A program made the translations under genes and the position numbers. The notes beneath the pieces are model-generated. The model ran no database searches and was not told the origin of the DNA. It saw nothing but the letters and a program-made list of their open reading frames with translations. Of a stretch of 64,000 nt of DNA, positions 11,910 through 24,000 are shown piece by piece; the first letter of the stretch is position 1, and each line of letters begins with the position of its first letter. The stretch lies in contig JASANC010003005.1 of the NCBI GenBank assembly GCA_030248135.1, positions 1-64,000 on the forward strand, written 5' to 3'. The DNA is from Theristus sp. LFF4_11 (Eukaryota; Nematoda; Chromadorea; Monhysterida; Xyalidae).

Positions 11910-12360
11910 CAGGTCGGGGCAAAAAACAAATTAATTTTCCAAATCTCCAGATCGAATTACCCTAGGAAACTTTGTTGTTCGGTTATGGACTAACTTCAGA
12001 CAAAAATTGAAAGCACTTGAAACGCCGTAAAATCCGTCGAAATTATAAAAAGTGCCTAAATTTTGCCCCAAAAAAGGTCGGGGCAAAAAATTAACCCAAT
12101 TTTCTAAGTCTCCGGATGAAACAACCCCAGGAAAGTTTATTGGTCGGTTATGGAACAACTTTAGACAAAAATTGAAAGGGAGAACACTTGAAACGCCGTA
12201 AAATCCGTCGAAATTATAAAAAGTGCCCAAATTTTTTTGCAAATAAGGGTCGGAGTAAAAAATTAACCCAATTTTCCAAATCTCCGGATGGAATTACCCC
12301 AGGAACCATTTTTGTTTGATTGTGAAAGTGTTGCAGGTAAAACTTGAAAGGGCGAACGCA
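11910..12360. repeat. Tandem repeat, about 170-bp unit, 2.5 copies
   Basis: Three successive diverged units begin with GGTCGGGGCAAAAAA-like sequence and contain GGTTATGGA followed by ACAAAAATTGAAAG and GAAACGCCGTAAAATCCGTC. The third is truncated. A further fragment of the same unit occurs at 6708-6765, outside the left end of the foldback element. Confidence 0.8.
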
Positions 12361-12723
12361 CATGATTACATATCTGAAAAAAATAGAAAGAGAAATAAGT
12401 AACACTGTTTTCAGAATAGATTTTTCGTGTCTACAGCGTATGAAAAGTCGTCTGATGAAAATTTTTTCGCGGCTCAGAACACAACTTTGGGTGTTCGTTT
12501 CGTGTGCACAGGAGCAGGTTTGTAGCTTATAGTTTGCAGCGAGCAATTTTGAAAAAAGCGCGCTGGGGTATAACGGCTCATATAATGCGTGATGCGCTGT
12601 CCGCTCGCTCCGCTCGCTCGCGCATCCGCATGATATAATGCCCCCATATACTGTACTGTACATATAATCGTTCATAAGGATGTCCAGGGAAATATCACTT
12701 ATTTTCAAAAAGTTACGGTATGG

Positions 12724-12985
12724 TACAGTATGGCCAAATAAAAATGGCAGACTAGGAGCTGTGTAATCTGCCGATATTCCACAATCGTGCATGCATTCGG
12801 CAAATATCTATGGAACGAACTTAATGACAAAAACTGATAAATTTAAGGTTGGAAAACAGGATCAATTTTGTTGCACGATTCGAGTTCTGAGAGTCTTCGA
12901 GTTATCTATCTTTCATTGCAATTTTGCGTGTTCATTGCACCCTAAACAAAGATGTCCTGTTTAGTGTTTACTCGGCCATACCGTA
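12724..12985. mobile_element. MITE family C, copy 2
   Basis: Element with inverted ends TACAGTATGGCCAAATAAAA and GTTTACTCGGCCATACCGTA, the same family as 4962-5230. The interior has diverged. No coding capacity. Confidence 0.72.
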
Positions 12986-13626
12986 CAAATGGTGGTACAT
13001 AAAAACGCACAATTTTTTCAGGTTTTAAATTTTTTTACGTTACAATACGTCTGGTCTGTATTTCTTTGCTGTAAACAAATCAATAAAACGTGGATTCTAC
13101 AACGCGACGATGTCACACACACAGCGCATATACAAAAACCGCTCGAAAATGTCTGATGACAGAATCTTATTCAACACACAAGTTTTCCAAATTGTGCAGT
13201 GTTCATGTGACAGCAGCGAATGGGTTGCGACGTGAAAACGTTGTGGTGATACGTAGAAAATACCGCAACGGCAACAAATGCATCAATGTTGTAATGCACG
13301 TTTGTGTATTTCATGGGTTGTATAATCAGAATCGGTTTTGTTGTTTGCGCGTATTGCGCGCAGCGTGCCTAAACGTCTCAAACCGATTTTTAGTATTTTT
13401 TGTATCTCTCATGCCCGTTTTTGAGAATAGCACGCAAAAAAGTATACAATACTTGCGTCAGTTTGAATTTTTTGAATACGTTTTGAAAAAAGTGTTAAAA
13501 CCAAAAAGTTGATAAAAAAAACTCAAGATTTTTAAAAAAAATTCAAAGCATTCCTTCCAGGTGAGTGTTAAATTCTGATTTAATTTCCTTATTATGCAAA
13601 TCAATGTGACTTTTCTTTTTTTTCAG

Positions 13627-13835
13627 CATCGTTAGCATTCTGCAAACTCGTTAGCTATCGAAAGACGTCACGACTGAAAATATTGAGATCAAAACTGAGC
13701 GACGGATTGACCTGCAGATGACCCAGCTTGAAGAACAAGTGCCCTGAATTGAAAAGAAGTATGAACAATGAAGTGCCCATCACAGCCACGTGTTCAACGT
13801 GCGCTCGCGAAGAGGAGCCGTGAAAGTTGTAGTCA
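13627..13835 (+). pseudogene. Possible decayed exon
   Basis: A good acceptor (TTTTTTTCAG at 13617-13626) is followed by a frame reading ..TERRIDLQMTQLEEQV. After a one-base slip, a second frame reads CPELKRSMNNEVP to a stop near 13830. The composition is exon-like and the two frames abut, which suggests a broken exon of a coiled-coil-type protein. I cannot name a family, and a noncoding transcript is equally possible. Confidence 0.25.
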
Positions 13836-15263
13836 ACGAGAAATATAAAAGTCCTGATCTTTAAAAAAAACTTAAAACTGTGGTGATATTCAAACGGCAT
13901 TATTTGAAAACTCCACATCAAATGGATACGAACAATTTTTGAAATAGAGGAGAAAGAAGGTGTCGTTTCCGGCACGCTTTGTGTTGTTCCGGACAGGACG
14001 AAAACAAAAAGGACCAGACATCAGGAAAAATGAAGTGGAGCCCGATCAACTAAACCAGAAGAAACGTAAGGGCGGGGCAGACACCATCGCCAGCTACAAA
14101 AAATTGTGTCCTTCAAATCATTAAAATAAAAGAAATTGTTTATCAGTGAAAAAAATGCATTCGAATTCATATTTTGAAAGGTATTTAAGAAAAAATGTGA
14201 AATTTCATGAACGATTTTGAATAAACGGTTTATGAATGTTGTGAGCGTTGTTTCGTTGAATTACCGGCACTGTATTCATTGAGAGCAAGTAAGACGCAGA
14301 CTAACAACAATGTTTTTGCTTTTCCACAAAATATCTGGAGTCTGACGTGGATTTTTACAATTTGTACATGACGTGAGTACAGTCAGGAATGTGAACGTTG
14401 CGTGCGGCTGCTCTGGTCGCTGATTACGCGTCAATTTCCTTAAAAATGCTGTAGAAATGACTCTCTTATGTGATACATGCGAACATGTGAACACTATGCA
14501 ATTCAGATACCTAAACTCTGAAAACTAGTATATGCGAATTAAGACAAGCGAGCTGCACTCCATTAGAGTATTACTTGTTTAAAATTTTCTTTGTAATGTA
14601 ACTACCGCCAACTAGTTTATATCTGATAATTGTTTTTAAATTGTTCTGCCGTTCTTGTAATCGTAATTATTCTTGTAGTTTTTAAAGTACTTCCACTTCC
14701 GTTTTTATTTGTATGAAAGTTTATTGTAGTGAACATCATTTTTAGTCTGTGTTTGTACAATTAATAAAAGAAAGAAAGATGTTCGATTCGCTCTCGCACG
14801 CGCGTGTGTAACATGGAGGGGTGTGAAAAGAAGTTATGACCACCTCTGCACCGTGAAACAATCCGTTGCACCGAGCTGCATGAGTCGTCCGTTATGTATA
14901 CACCTGCTGGTCACCCGGCATTTGATACCGACAATCGTTTTTTCATTCGCTTGTCCACATCCAAATACCCCATGTTTTTTTATTAATAATTCGCTCATCC
15001 TGTCACCGATCATATCATTAAATAAATAAATTAAACAGAGATAAAGATTGTAAGATCGAGATAAAGATAAAGAAGTCGTGTAACAATATATTAAAAGTGT
15101 ATTGAAATTATTATTTGGTGAAATTCAGCTTACTCATTACTTTACACTTATTTTCTATCACGGCAGGCAGGGCAAAAAAAGCTGATGAAAAACAAAAGTA
15201 TTATTATCATGTTCCAGCATTATCATAGCAGAAAAAGAGTCCAGCACAATGGGCGAACTTTTT
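13836..15263. other. Spacer downstream of globin gene G2
   Basis: A/T-rich DNA containing the presumed 3' region of the minus-strand globin gene that ends at 15264. No further gene, RNA or repeat family is recognisable. Confidence 0.45.
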
Positions 15264-17137
15264 TCAAACATAACTGCACTCGTCACTGTCACATGAAGTA
15301 AAAAATGTTGAGTATTCTACCGACTTCGCCAGGAATCCACGTTTCATATGATGCGTAATAAACCTGAAAATGGTAAGCTTCATTCCATGCACACACGGGT
15401 CAACAGGAACGGAAATAAATCACAGGCTCTGAGATTTAGGTCACTTAAGATAAACTTTTTGCTGTTTTTGGTTTATGAAAAGCCACGTGACGTGACGTGA
15501 CGTGACGTGACGTGACGTGACGTGACGTGACGTATGCGCTAGCATGCGTTGACTTCGTCCGCCTTTGACACTGCCAGTAGTAGTCAGTCATGCATATTTT
15601 ATTTGCACTGGTAGATTTTTTATAAACAATAATAAACGATCGATAGTACCTCAGCAACTTTTCCAACGCCAACTTTGCGCTGTTCGGATCGACATCGGAC
15701 GGCAAACCTGTCAGCAGATTGTTCGCAATGGCACGTTTGAACGCTAGCCAGTTGTCGGCGGTAAAGTCAACCTTACGCTGGAAATGGATTTGGCCAACTT
15801 TAACCACCACCTCCTTTGCACGGTCCTGAAATTTCGGTGAGCGATCAAACCAGAGATTTGAAATGGTGATTAACAGCAGCGACATCGTCACCAGTCTGCT
15901 TTCAATCGATTTTGATTACACGTGGTAAACCATGCTAAGATGGTTTGCGTGAGAGAACGATAGCAAAATTCGTATGTTTTAAAAATTCCGCGGCAAATTC
16001 GTAGATTGTATCGCAAATTATTCAGCCCTTTTCGTTTGCCAATTGAGGCCAACATTTTTTTTCACAACAATTTCCAGAAACGGATTCACGAACCGTTTTG
16101 TTCTGAACGATCAAATTTGAGATGTTATCGAAGAAGCCCTGCAGCCGGCAGCCGTGCACCTTCACGACCACGCTGTCCTTCAGCTGGTCGCCCTCCTCAG
16201 TCACCTCGATGCCTTCGAGCGAAAATACTGTCGGAGTTCGGGTTTGGACTGAAAAAAATGGTGAAAGGTTGCTGCAGTTCGCTAGCTATCATGCTGAGAA
16301 ATAGCTCTTTGAACAGCATTTCTACTGCAACCAGAGACGACCTTGCTCCAAGCAGTCGATCTCTGGAATTTTCAGGTGCATGCAACCGCATTCAAGTGGC
16401 TGATCAATTGTGTTTTAGTGCTTTTTTATAGTTATTAAAGCATAAAGCGGAATAACAATAATAATTGAAAATCAGCCAATGCGAAAGGTTTTTTTCAACA
16501 AAAATACAGTGTTTTTTCAAAGCAAACCTGAAACAAGTCTGCAATGATCGCTTCGCCGATTCGCCGTTTGATCGCGTGCCGCCAGATGCGTCGCAGCAGC
16601 GCGCGCTCCTCGGTCGACAGCACGTTCGTGTCGGAGGCTGCACGGAATCGGCGCTTGTTTTTTTTACGTGTGGCGGTTTTTTGTGGAAACTTCCACAAAT
16701 GAACAATGTTACGTTCCACAAGAATACTCGATTATTCGATTTTCGACGGGAACATTATCACGCTATAAAAGTATCTCCCAACTCGTGCCCCGTAATCTCG
16801 GTCCTGCGGCGTGTGTCGGGAATGAAAATTGCTAATACTGCTATAACTGTTAAAATTGATTAGAAAATGTTACCAGAACAACCGCCGGTTACTCGGCATT
16901 CGGAGCAGAGTACTTTTTTCCCGGGACAGGACACGCGGCAAGAAAAGACTCTGGTCACGATTTGAAAGATTTTTTCTTAGCATGTAATTGGTGACGTTTC
17001 TTGCCGAATGCAGCCAATCAACGAATAGTTGAAAAATGAAAATCAACCACTAACAATCACGACGACGGTGTTGTCTGCGCGTGAGCGACACACTGCGACA
17101 GTTTCTCCACGGACTGGTTGGCATGCTGAGAAAAGGG
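15264..17137 (-). CDS. Globin G2, second globin domain (frameshifted)
   Basis: Haem-binding globin domain. Minus-strand exons are 17055-17137 (basic linker; acceptor could be 17125), 16528-16637 (A/B helices, TEERALLRRIW), 16094-16248 (CD-E), 15650-15825 (F-G) and 15264-15363 (H helix FITHHMKRGFL plus tail). Distal His is in VKVHGCRL and proximal His in VGQIHFQ. Intron positions and phases equal those of the G1 second domain. The CD-E exon is 155 bases instead of 156 in G1. After SKPELRQYF one base is missing before the L-E-G-I-E stretch, so the frame breaks near 16218-16225. This is either a real pseudogenising deletion or a sequence error. The acceptor phase also fits a join to the upstream MGQC half (17595-18995) as one polypeptide. 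Alternatively the ATG at the start of the 17055-17125 exon begins a separate single-domain globin. Confidence 0.75.
15484..15533. repeat. Pentanucleotide microsatellite (GTGAC)n
   Basis: About nine perfect copies of a GTGAC/CGTGA pentamer in the last intron of globin G2. Simple repeat; related ACGTG-type runs occur in the palindromic element in intron 1 of G1. Confidence 0.9.
16122..16213. repeat. 92-bp tract identical to 22922-23013
   Basis: Bases 16122-16213 match 22922-23013 without a difference over 92 bp within the CD-E exon of the two globin paralogues. The flanking exon and intron sequence is clearly diverged. The tract encodes the E helix with the distal histidine. A recent gene-conversion tract is the simplest reading. 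Confidence 0.85.
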
Positions 17138-17367
17138 CTGCAAAAACATGGAGACAGTAATTATTAATAGCTGCAGAGACCTTTATAAAAAAGAGAAAAG
17201 GGCGAAACACCGGTGCTTCACCGCCGGCCGGCAGTGTTTGGATCTGGCAAAATACTCTTTTTTCCAAAATTCTGTTTGTGCGTAAATTAAGTCAACCATA
17301 GCGAATCAATTTTGGAGATGAGGTTGAATGAAGTAAACGACCGAGCGAGCGCTGCATTGTGGATTTT

Positions 17368-17578
17368 TTCAAACGTGTCCGGACTAAAATGACGTCATTT
17401 GCTTTAAAAACGCCCGTTTGTCAAAGTACAGGCACTAAACTTTCAGTTTGGTGTGACTGATTCGACATTCACCATTTGTTTATGGGAAGAAATCGCCTAA
17501 ACGAAAAGTCCGGTTTGCTTTGAACGGCAAGCGCATGTTTTGCGGCACATGACGTCATTTCAGTGGGACACGTTTGAA
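17368..17578. mobile_element. MITE family B, copy 1 (TIR TTCAAACGTGTCC)
   Basis: About 210 bp with inverted ends TTCAAACGTGTCC..AAAATGACGTCAT and ATGACGTCATTTCAGTGGGACACGTTTGAA, close to the copy at 48648-48858. It lies in the intron following the MGQC-half exons of globin G2, 16 bp inside the donor site. A half-copy remains near 23735-23775 in G1. Confidence 0.8.
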
Positions 17579-17594
17579 AAAATAGGTCATACAC

Positions 17595-18995
17595 CTGTGG
17601 CAACTGACGATCGTCGGCTTTGTCGGCTGTTGTCCGTCGGCGACCAAATGGCGTCGCGTGAGCGCTTCGTCGAGCGTGCCTTGGATGATCTGCTTGATCA
17701 TGTACTCGATCAGTTGCGCCCACGGTCGCGCTTCGTACGCGCCCCATTCGACCGCTGTTCTGTCGCTCATCAAAGGCTCCGTCGCCTGGAACGCCGTCGG
17801 CTGCCGATCCAAGGACGCACGGGCTTCGTCCGGCTTCAAGCACTGGTCGCCTTCGGCCGAGGACGCGCTCGAACTGCAGCAGCGACTGTCGCAGCAGCCG
17901 TAGATCGCGTCCAGGATGCACCTCTTGAAGTCCGCGTACAGTTCGTAGTCGGTGCCGACGCCCTTGTAGTGGTGCATGCGACCGAGCGTGCGGCATTGGT
18001 GTTTCGCCTGCACCTGCACGTGTATCAGTGGACAATTGGTGAGGCTGATGACGGCGCTGAATGTATTTTTCTGATGCTACAGTCGAACTCTAAATTATGG
18101 GCAATCAGCTGATTGGTTGGCATCACGGTATGCATGCTTTCTGTGCAGAAACTGCTGTGGGGGGGGGGGGGGGCGGAGTTTGGTTTGCATAGATAACATG
18201 CATACCGTAATCCCAACCAATCAGCTGATTCCCCATTATTTAGAGTTCGACTGTAATGCTACAACGATATTTTCTTTAACTTTTTCAGGCGGATTTGCTT
18301 CGTATTCAAAAGTGCGGCCAATCAGCGATCACCGCATGTAAAACAGTGCTTCTCGCGACAAACGACCCCGCACCAACCGGGTCCTGCTCGACCGTCTCAA
18401 CGAACGTCGATAAAAAGGCGTCTAGTTTGCAGCCGTGCAACTTCAGGAATCGCACAATGTCCCTCGTCGGATCATCCATGTCATCTGCGTCACGAACAGT
18501 TATGTCATGGTTATTTGCGTCTCGGTCCATTCCGTTCCGGACTTTTATGCCCCGGTCACTACCGCCACGGTCACTTGGGGTTAGAAAAATCACGTCCTGG
18601 TCGCTTGCGTCTCGAACATTTACGTCACGGGGACTTGCGTCCTGGACACTTGCGTCTTGGTTAATAGCGCACCGTCCATCCCGGCATGTGGTGTTTTTAT
18701 TGTGATGACCACCATAGAGTTTTCGCACGTTCGGATTAAGAATGACAAACTGCGACACGATTTCGTAGCCGACAGACGCAGAATGTGCACGTCGTTTCGC
18801 GGCCGCCCAATCAGCGCTCGCCATTTGAATTGTTTCTGGTGCAATGTCCGGAATGTCACTTGCGGACCGGCCGATGCCGTCCGCTTTCCTGGCGTTGTTG
18901 TTTCTTGCGGTGGTAGTTTTCGTCGGATGGAAACCGTTAAGGTTGAAAAACGAAATCGAACATGACGAACCCCAGCGGCCGCTGCACTGGCCCAT
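17595..18995 (-). CDS. Globin G2, N-terminal MGQC globin domain
   Basis: Amino half of the downstream globin paralogue. Minus-strand exons are 18378-18995 (starts MGQC; A-E helices) and 17595-18013 (F-H), joined in phase 0. The GT donor after 17595 leaves phase 2, the same as in G1. The start is chosen because MGQC at 18995 matches G1 and Gly2 with Cys4 fits N-myristoylation plus palmitoylation; upstream in-frame ATGs are then inside the 5' UTR. Distal His is in FLKLHGCKLDAFL (residue 187) and proximal His in LGRMHHYKGVG. The position normally held by Phe CD1 is Tyr (VRKLYG). Between helices C and E lies a pentapeptide minisatellite of about 12 units. The GH region holds a roughly 45-residue insertion with CCDSRCC. 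This copy lacks the G1 intron located before the VRKLYG motif. It may end in its own short tail or continue into the 15264-17137 half. Confidence 0.8.
18080..18253. mobile_element. MITE family A, copy 2
   Basis: Palindromic element CAGTCGAACTCTAAATTATG..CATTATTTAGAGTTCGACTG flanked by TA on both sides. It is the best-preserved copy and lies in the phase-0 intron of the globin G2 amino half. A G run of about 15 bases marks the loop. Confidence 0.88.
18471..18662 (-). repeat. Coding minisatellite, 15-bp unit, in globin G2
   Basis: On the minus strand a roughly 15-bp unit is repeated about 12 times in frame, giving a series of R/Q-D-x-x-x pentapeptides such as QDASV, QDASP, RDVNV, RDASD and RDANN. 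It expands the loop between the C and E helices of the first globin domain. G1 has a short unrelated loop at the same place. Confidence 0.8.
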
Positions 18996-21900
18996 GATTC
19001 TGGTTTTTTTGTTTGCCTTACGTTGACTACCTTTAATCATGCAAAATATAAAAATAAAACTCGTTAGTACAATTCAGATACAAGTAAAGCATGAAACAAA
19101 ATAACGAAAAGATAAAAATGCATGATGGAAAAAAATGTTCTCATCTCAGTCATTTTCAATTTAACTGATATGTACGTACATACATATGTATACCGTAATC
19201 ATTTTGCATGTGCTGATTATGTTCCCATGTTTTTGTAACGAAAAAGGTTTTCGTCAGTGTCGGTTAAAATGCGTGAATAAACAGAATAAAACGCTCTTCA
19301 AAAAACTTCTGAAAAACGTGTTCACCCAGTGAACGGATATACAAAGACACGAGACGAATAAAAACGCAGAATTATATATTCAAAAAAACATCGTCCTTTT
19401 TTGCCCGCGCTCCTAAGCTTAATTGCAATCTTTAGCTATTCAAAAATGTATTCAGATTTTGATGACAGTTCAAAATACACGTAGTCCAAAAATGCATGGG
19501 TATGTATCTCTGTCATGTTTGTTTCTCTTTTTCATCTCTGACAGGATTCTTGAAAACTATTTCAACAACAAACCAACCAGTTTAGTTATTCAAAACAAAT
19601 CGAAACTGTTTATTTGTTTTCATTCTCAACTTATCGCTAGGTTTCACGTCTGATAAACCTGAGTGGGAGACGATAAGACACTATAATCTTTCTGGGGGAG
19701 AAGACAAAACCATAATCTTGTCTCTGCTAAAAAATTAATGGAATTGAAAGAAAAACTGCAGACGCAAAGTAACGGTGCACGTCACACATCACTCCAGTTC
19801 GCTCATAAGAACAGAAACGACATCATGTTGTAACAAAGATATGTATATTGAACAAAACAAGTAAACAATCGAATGAAACCCACATGTAATCCATCATTAT
19901 TGAAATGCATAAACTATAATTTAGCTATCCAGCCATGCCAAATCCAATTTTTGAAAACAGGATCAAAATGAGATTGAGTTTGCCAACCGCCACTACGCAC
20001 ATTGCATTTTCTTTCACGCCTGATTTCTGCATACATGTGCTTCAGACAGATATAATCTGCAGGCGCATGTGTGGTATATAGCGCATGGTTTGCCAGTGTG
20101 TTTGTTTGACACTGTGTAAAGATACTTGAGAAATGTTTTGTGGAAAACCGCAGGTTACAAAAAGCAAAAAAAACGGGACGTTGAATTTTCTGATGTCACA
20201 AAAATACATTTGGCAGTTGGCAAAAGTTACACATCATGCGAGCATGAACGAAACCTCACAAGTATGTTTTTGTTACTTTGTACGCAAAGTGAAGCTCACA
20301 CGACAACTCCAACGTAATAAACAACGGTTCAGTCACATGGCATATTCATGTAAATGTTCCTTCTACGTCTATGAGTGATTAAACGTCGAGGTAAACAAGA
20401 AACTTGATGGTTTTCTTTTCAGCGCAGTGGTCAAAGTGCCGACTACGCAGCACAGGGCCGTCGAAACACTTTCTGCTAGGCCATGACACCTCGCAGATGA
20501 CGGTGACTGATTTCCGAACATTTTGACCAATACACGCAGACTTATTTTAAAAGCAAATTTTTTTCGTTCAGATTATTGCAGCCCCACTCACCCGCGGAAA
20601 ATATTATCAGATACCGTAAAGTCTTGCATATAAGGTTCCTCTCACTTATAAGACCCCCACCCAAAAGTGGGCGGAGTGTCACACGGCGGGAAACCAAAAA
20701 ATTCAAAATTTTGACTTGGTGAAAATCCCACTTCGTTTATAAGGCCCGGAATTCCTAATCTTCGCTTTATAAGACCTCCTCCCACTTATAAGGTTGTCAC
20801 ACAAAATTCCATTTTTTTCAGAAATTTTTGATTTTCAAATTTATATAAGGAGACCTTATATGCAAGACTTTACGGTACGTTCGATCTTTCAATTAAACTG
20901 TGCCGGTCAATAAAGTTAATGGCGCAACAGCTTTTTGTGCGGAATGGAAAAACATTATTGGCATATTTTTGATTAAAAACACAAAAAAAAACGAGACGAA
21001 ACGGGCGAGCCATGAACACAAGTCAATGAAAACTAAAGACAGTTTTGCCACCTGGATAATAACCTGTCACGGCAGCGACGTCATCACAGCACAGCTATAC
21101 GACATCAAAATGTCATATTTCGTTTCATTCATGAAAACAGAGTAAAATGGAAAACATGCAATCGAAAATTGTGGACAGGAACAAAAGCAGTGTGGTGTGA
21201 CCGCAAAGTGTGCGCTATGTGATTCATCTCTCTTGACACTTGGTAATGTTACGCACTTGTCTCTCTTAATTTATGGTTACACTCTGTAATAAACTCAGTC
21301 AAGGAAAAGCCGGTCGCGTTTCGGCACGTTCACCTAATTATCTGAATTGAACAAAACGAAACCTTTCGCCATATCGGCTATCGGCTTCGGCAGGCAAAAA
21401 ACACGCTAGCTGAAGCTGAAGCTACCGTAACATTTTTGTATGTGATCTGACGACCTGTGAAAGCTTCATTGCTCCCACTGTGTGCGCTCAAACTCATTTT
21501 GAGTGTTCGAGACCTTGCAACTTGTTGTTCTGTGCTAATATTAATTAAAAGTTGGGGCAGACTTCAGTTCGCTGTGTGATTAATCGCGCTGCCTTGTTTC
21601 AATCCAAACTTGCGCTGAAGCTAGGGAAAAATCAAAATATAAAAAATTAGAATTGAAAAAATCCGTTGGGTATGCATGGTGATGCGGGCGTTGGTGAATG
21701 CAAAAGTGTCAAGATTTTAGTGTTTAAAGTGCATTTCATCGTGTTCAGGCAATGTCAGTTTTGTTATCACGTTTGTGTTGGAAAAAGATCGGGTATCAGC
21801 ACGCCATAGATTTGTTCCAGCAAGAGAAACCTCATTCTTTAATATCTTTACCAACATCACTTGAGACAGCAATTAGATCTTTTTCAATAAAAAGATACTT

Positions 21901-22065
21901 TCAACTACTCATGATACGATTTCGACCAGACACGTTTGAAGAAACAAGCTATGCCAACATTTCGGTTAAGCGTTAATGACATGACAGTATGAGAACAACA
22001 AGATTTTTAAACCAAAAAAAAATTTTTGCCACGTTTTCACATACATATAACGGTACAAACCATGT
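18996..22065. other. Spacer between globin genes G2 and G1
   Basis: Contains the 5' flank of G2 and the 3' flank of G1, plus one MITE (20612-20877). Several 60-80 codon open frames occur, but none has a splice context or recognisable motif. The rest is A/T-rich and shows nothing I can name. Confidence 0.5.
20612..20877. mobile_element. MITE family D (TIR TACCGTAAAGTCTTGCATAT)
   Basis: 266-bp element whose ends TACCGTAAAGTCTTGCATAT and ATATGCAAGACTTTACGGTA are perfect inverted repeats, with repeated TTATAAG motifs inside. A degraded relative lies at about 39410-39580. Non-coding. Confidence 0.85.
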
Positions 22066-24000
22066 TTATTTCGCAACAGTCAGCATATTTCCCTCATCTT
22101 CTGAATCAGAATCACTGAACGAAACCTCAGTACCGCCGCCGGTTGATTTTCGCGCCGACATCTGCAGGAAGCCTCGCTTCATGTGATGCGTTATGAAACT
22201 GGAAATGAAAAGACACACCGCAAAAAAATAAAAATTGATAATGAATGAGTTTGTGCGCGAATAATGTGAACGTGTGAAATAACAGGGAATTCTTCTGAAT
22301 GTGAAAGCTTTTGAAAGTTTAGGCGCTATTGTTGCAGAACATCACTGAGCAAAAACAGAAAGAAAACCGAAATTCGAAGCCAAAAAATTACAATTCATGA
22401 AATAAAAACCCAAATTGCGCCAGGTTAGTACTAGTAGTACCCAGAGTTGACAACAACAATCAAGCGGGGGTTGACACAGCGTTGTTCAGAAAAAGATGAT
22501 CAACAACAAAACAAAACAGTCGTCAACTTGTTTCCATATCAAGCCGCTGCACCTGATCGTTTTCTGCACGGTGATTTCGGCCAGTTTCGCGTCAACGAAC
22601 GGCGGCAGGTCGGTCATCAGCTGCAGCACGATTGCACGCTTGAACGCCAGCCAGTTGTCGGCGGTGAAGTCGACCCGGCGATAGCAGTGGATCTCGCCAA
22701 CTCGCATCACAATGTCGCGCGCGCGTTGCTACAACTTTTTTTGGGTAAAAGTTGGTCCTAAAATAGCAAAAAGGGCGCACATCCGGACCAGAGAACTAAA
22801 GAGTTTTATCCATGTATACTTGTGTATCTTGTACTTCCATTCAGAAAAAAACGACTTCGAAGAAATCAATCTGTTTCAGTTCATCATTCGCACCGGATTA
22901 TCCTGCACCAACAGATTGATCATGTTATCGAAGAAGCCCTGCAGCCGGCAGCCGTGCACCTTCACGACCACGCTGTCCTTCAGCTGGTCGCCCTCCTCAG
23001 TCACCTCGATGCCCTCCAGGTTGAAGTAACGGCGCAGCTGTGGTTTCGTCTGAAATGGTATGGTGTGTTATGTGTTGTATGTTTACTCAAATCTGTTTTA
23101 TGTTTCGTAAACGCGTTCCCCTTGTTCCGCATGAAACTTTCATGTTAGCTGAAGTGTTTCATGCTCAATGTTACCCTAAATTTCGTCTTCAAAAGTATAT
23201 GTTTCCACTAAAACACCCATTACTGGTTTACGAAACGACGTTACTTGAACAAGCCCAACAAAACACAACGCACACCTGGAAGAGGTGAATGATGATTCCT
23301 TCTCCCACTCTTCGCTCATTCGCCGCCGTCCAAAGGCGTTTCAGCAGTACCCGTTCCTCGTCGGTCAACACGTTCGGGCATAATTCCGTTTCGTCTGCAA
23401 TGAAAGTAGTGCTTTTTTTCAACTTTTTTTTGCTAAACTTCTTTCAAAACTTCCTTGATCTTGATATCTTTCGGAGATTAGAACAGTTGTGAAACGGAAA
23501 TAATTGCGCGTGTTTCATTTCCGAAACCCCTCCAAAACGTCAGACTCATTCGATTTTCGAACTCGTCCGGGAATGAAGTATGAGGTCATTTTGTTTTGTT
23601 TAAACGAAGCCCATTTTTGTCATGCGCAGACAGCAGAAATTACAATAATATTCGATTCACCCCTGTTCACGTATATTTTCGCACAAAATCCGTTCTTTCA
23701 TGCTTGACAAAGCGCATGCTTCAAACAACACCCATGACGTCATCGATTTCAGTGTGACACGTGTTCGAACAAACAAAGACAAACAAACTTTCAAAGCCGG
23801 ACACGCCCGTCTCTGAGGCGGCCGAACGGCGCAATGCCGGCGACGTTCGTCGTTTTCCGTCCGTGTCGCCCGACCGTCGGCGCGGTTTGCTCAGCGACGC
23901 ACCGCTGCTGGTGAACGCACGAAACGCAGGCGAGATCGAATTGGAGAAATCGGTGAACTTTCGCATCACCGGCACTGTGAACGTCATCAGATTGGTGGTG
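22066..24000 (-). CDS. Globin G1, second globin domain
   Basis: Haem-binding globin domain with an intact frame. Minus-strand exons are 23789-24000 (basic Ser/Arg-rich linker, 70 codons), 23276-23394 (A/B helices, LTDEERVLLKRLW), 22894-23049 (CD-E), 22553-22728 (F-G) and 22066-22198 (H helix and an acidic Ser/Asp tail ending TVAK). The phases 1, 0, 0, 2 fit throughout. Distal His is in VKVHGCRL (residue 405 of the joined model), proximal His in VGEIHCY (439), and Phe is present at the CD1 position (LRRYF). The linker exon starts with one base and ends with one base, exactly what is needed to continue from the phase-2 donor at 30215. With it the joined protein is 527 aa. A separate single-domain gene starting at an ATG inside the linker exon remains possible. 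The linker exon is also open on the + strand. Confidence 0.8.

Noticed and set aside
12214..12792. 192-codon minus-strand frame
   Set aside because: It runs through the 170-bp tandem repeats and low-complexity sequence, with no motif and no splice context.
17540..18112. 190-codon plus-strand frame
   Set aside because: Antisense shadow of the globin G2 F-H exon (17595-18013); the minus strand has conserved globin residues and matching splice sites.
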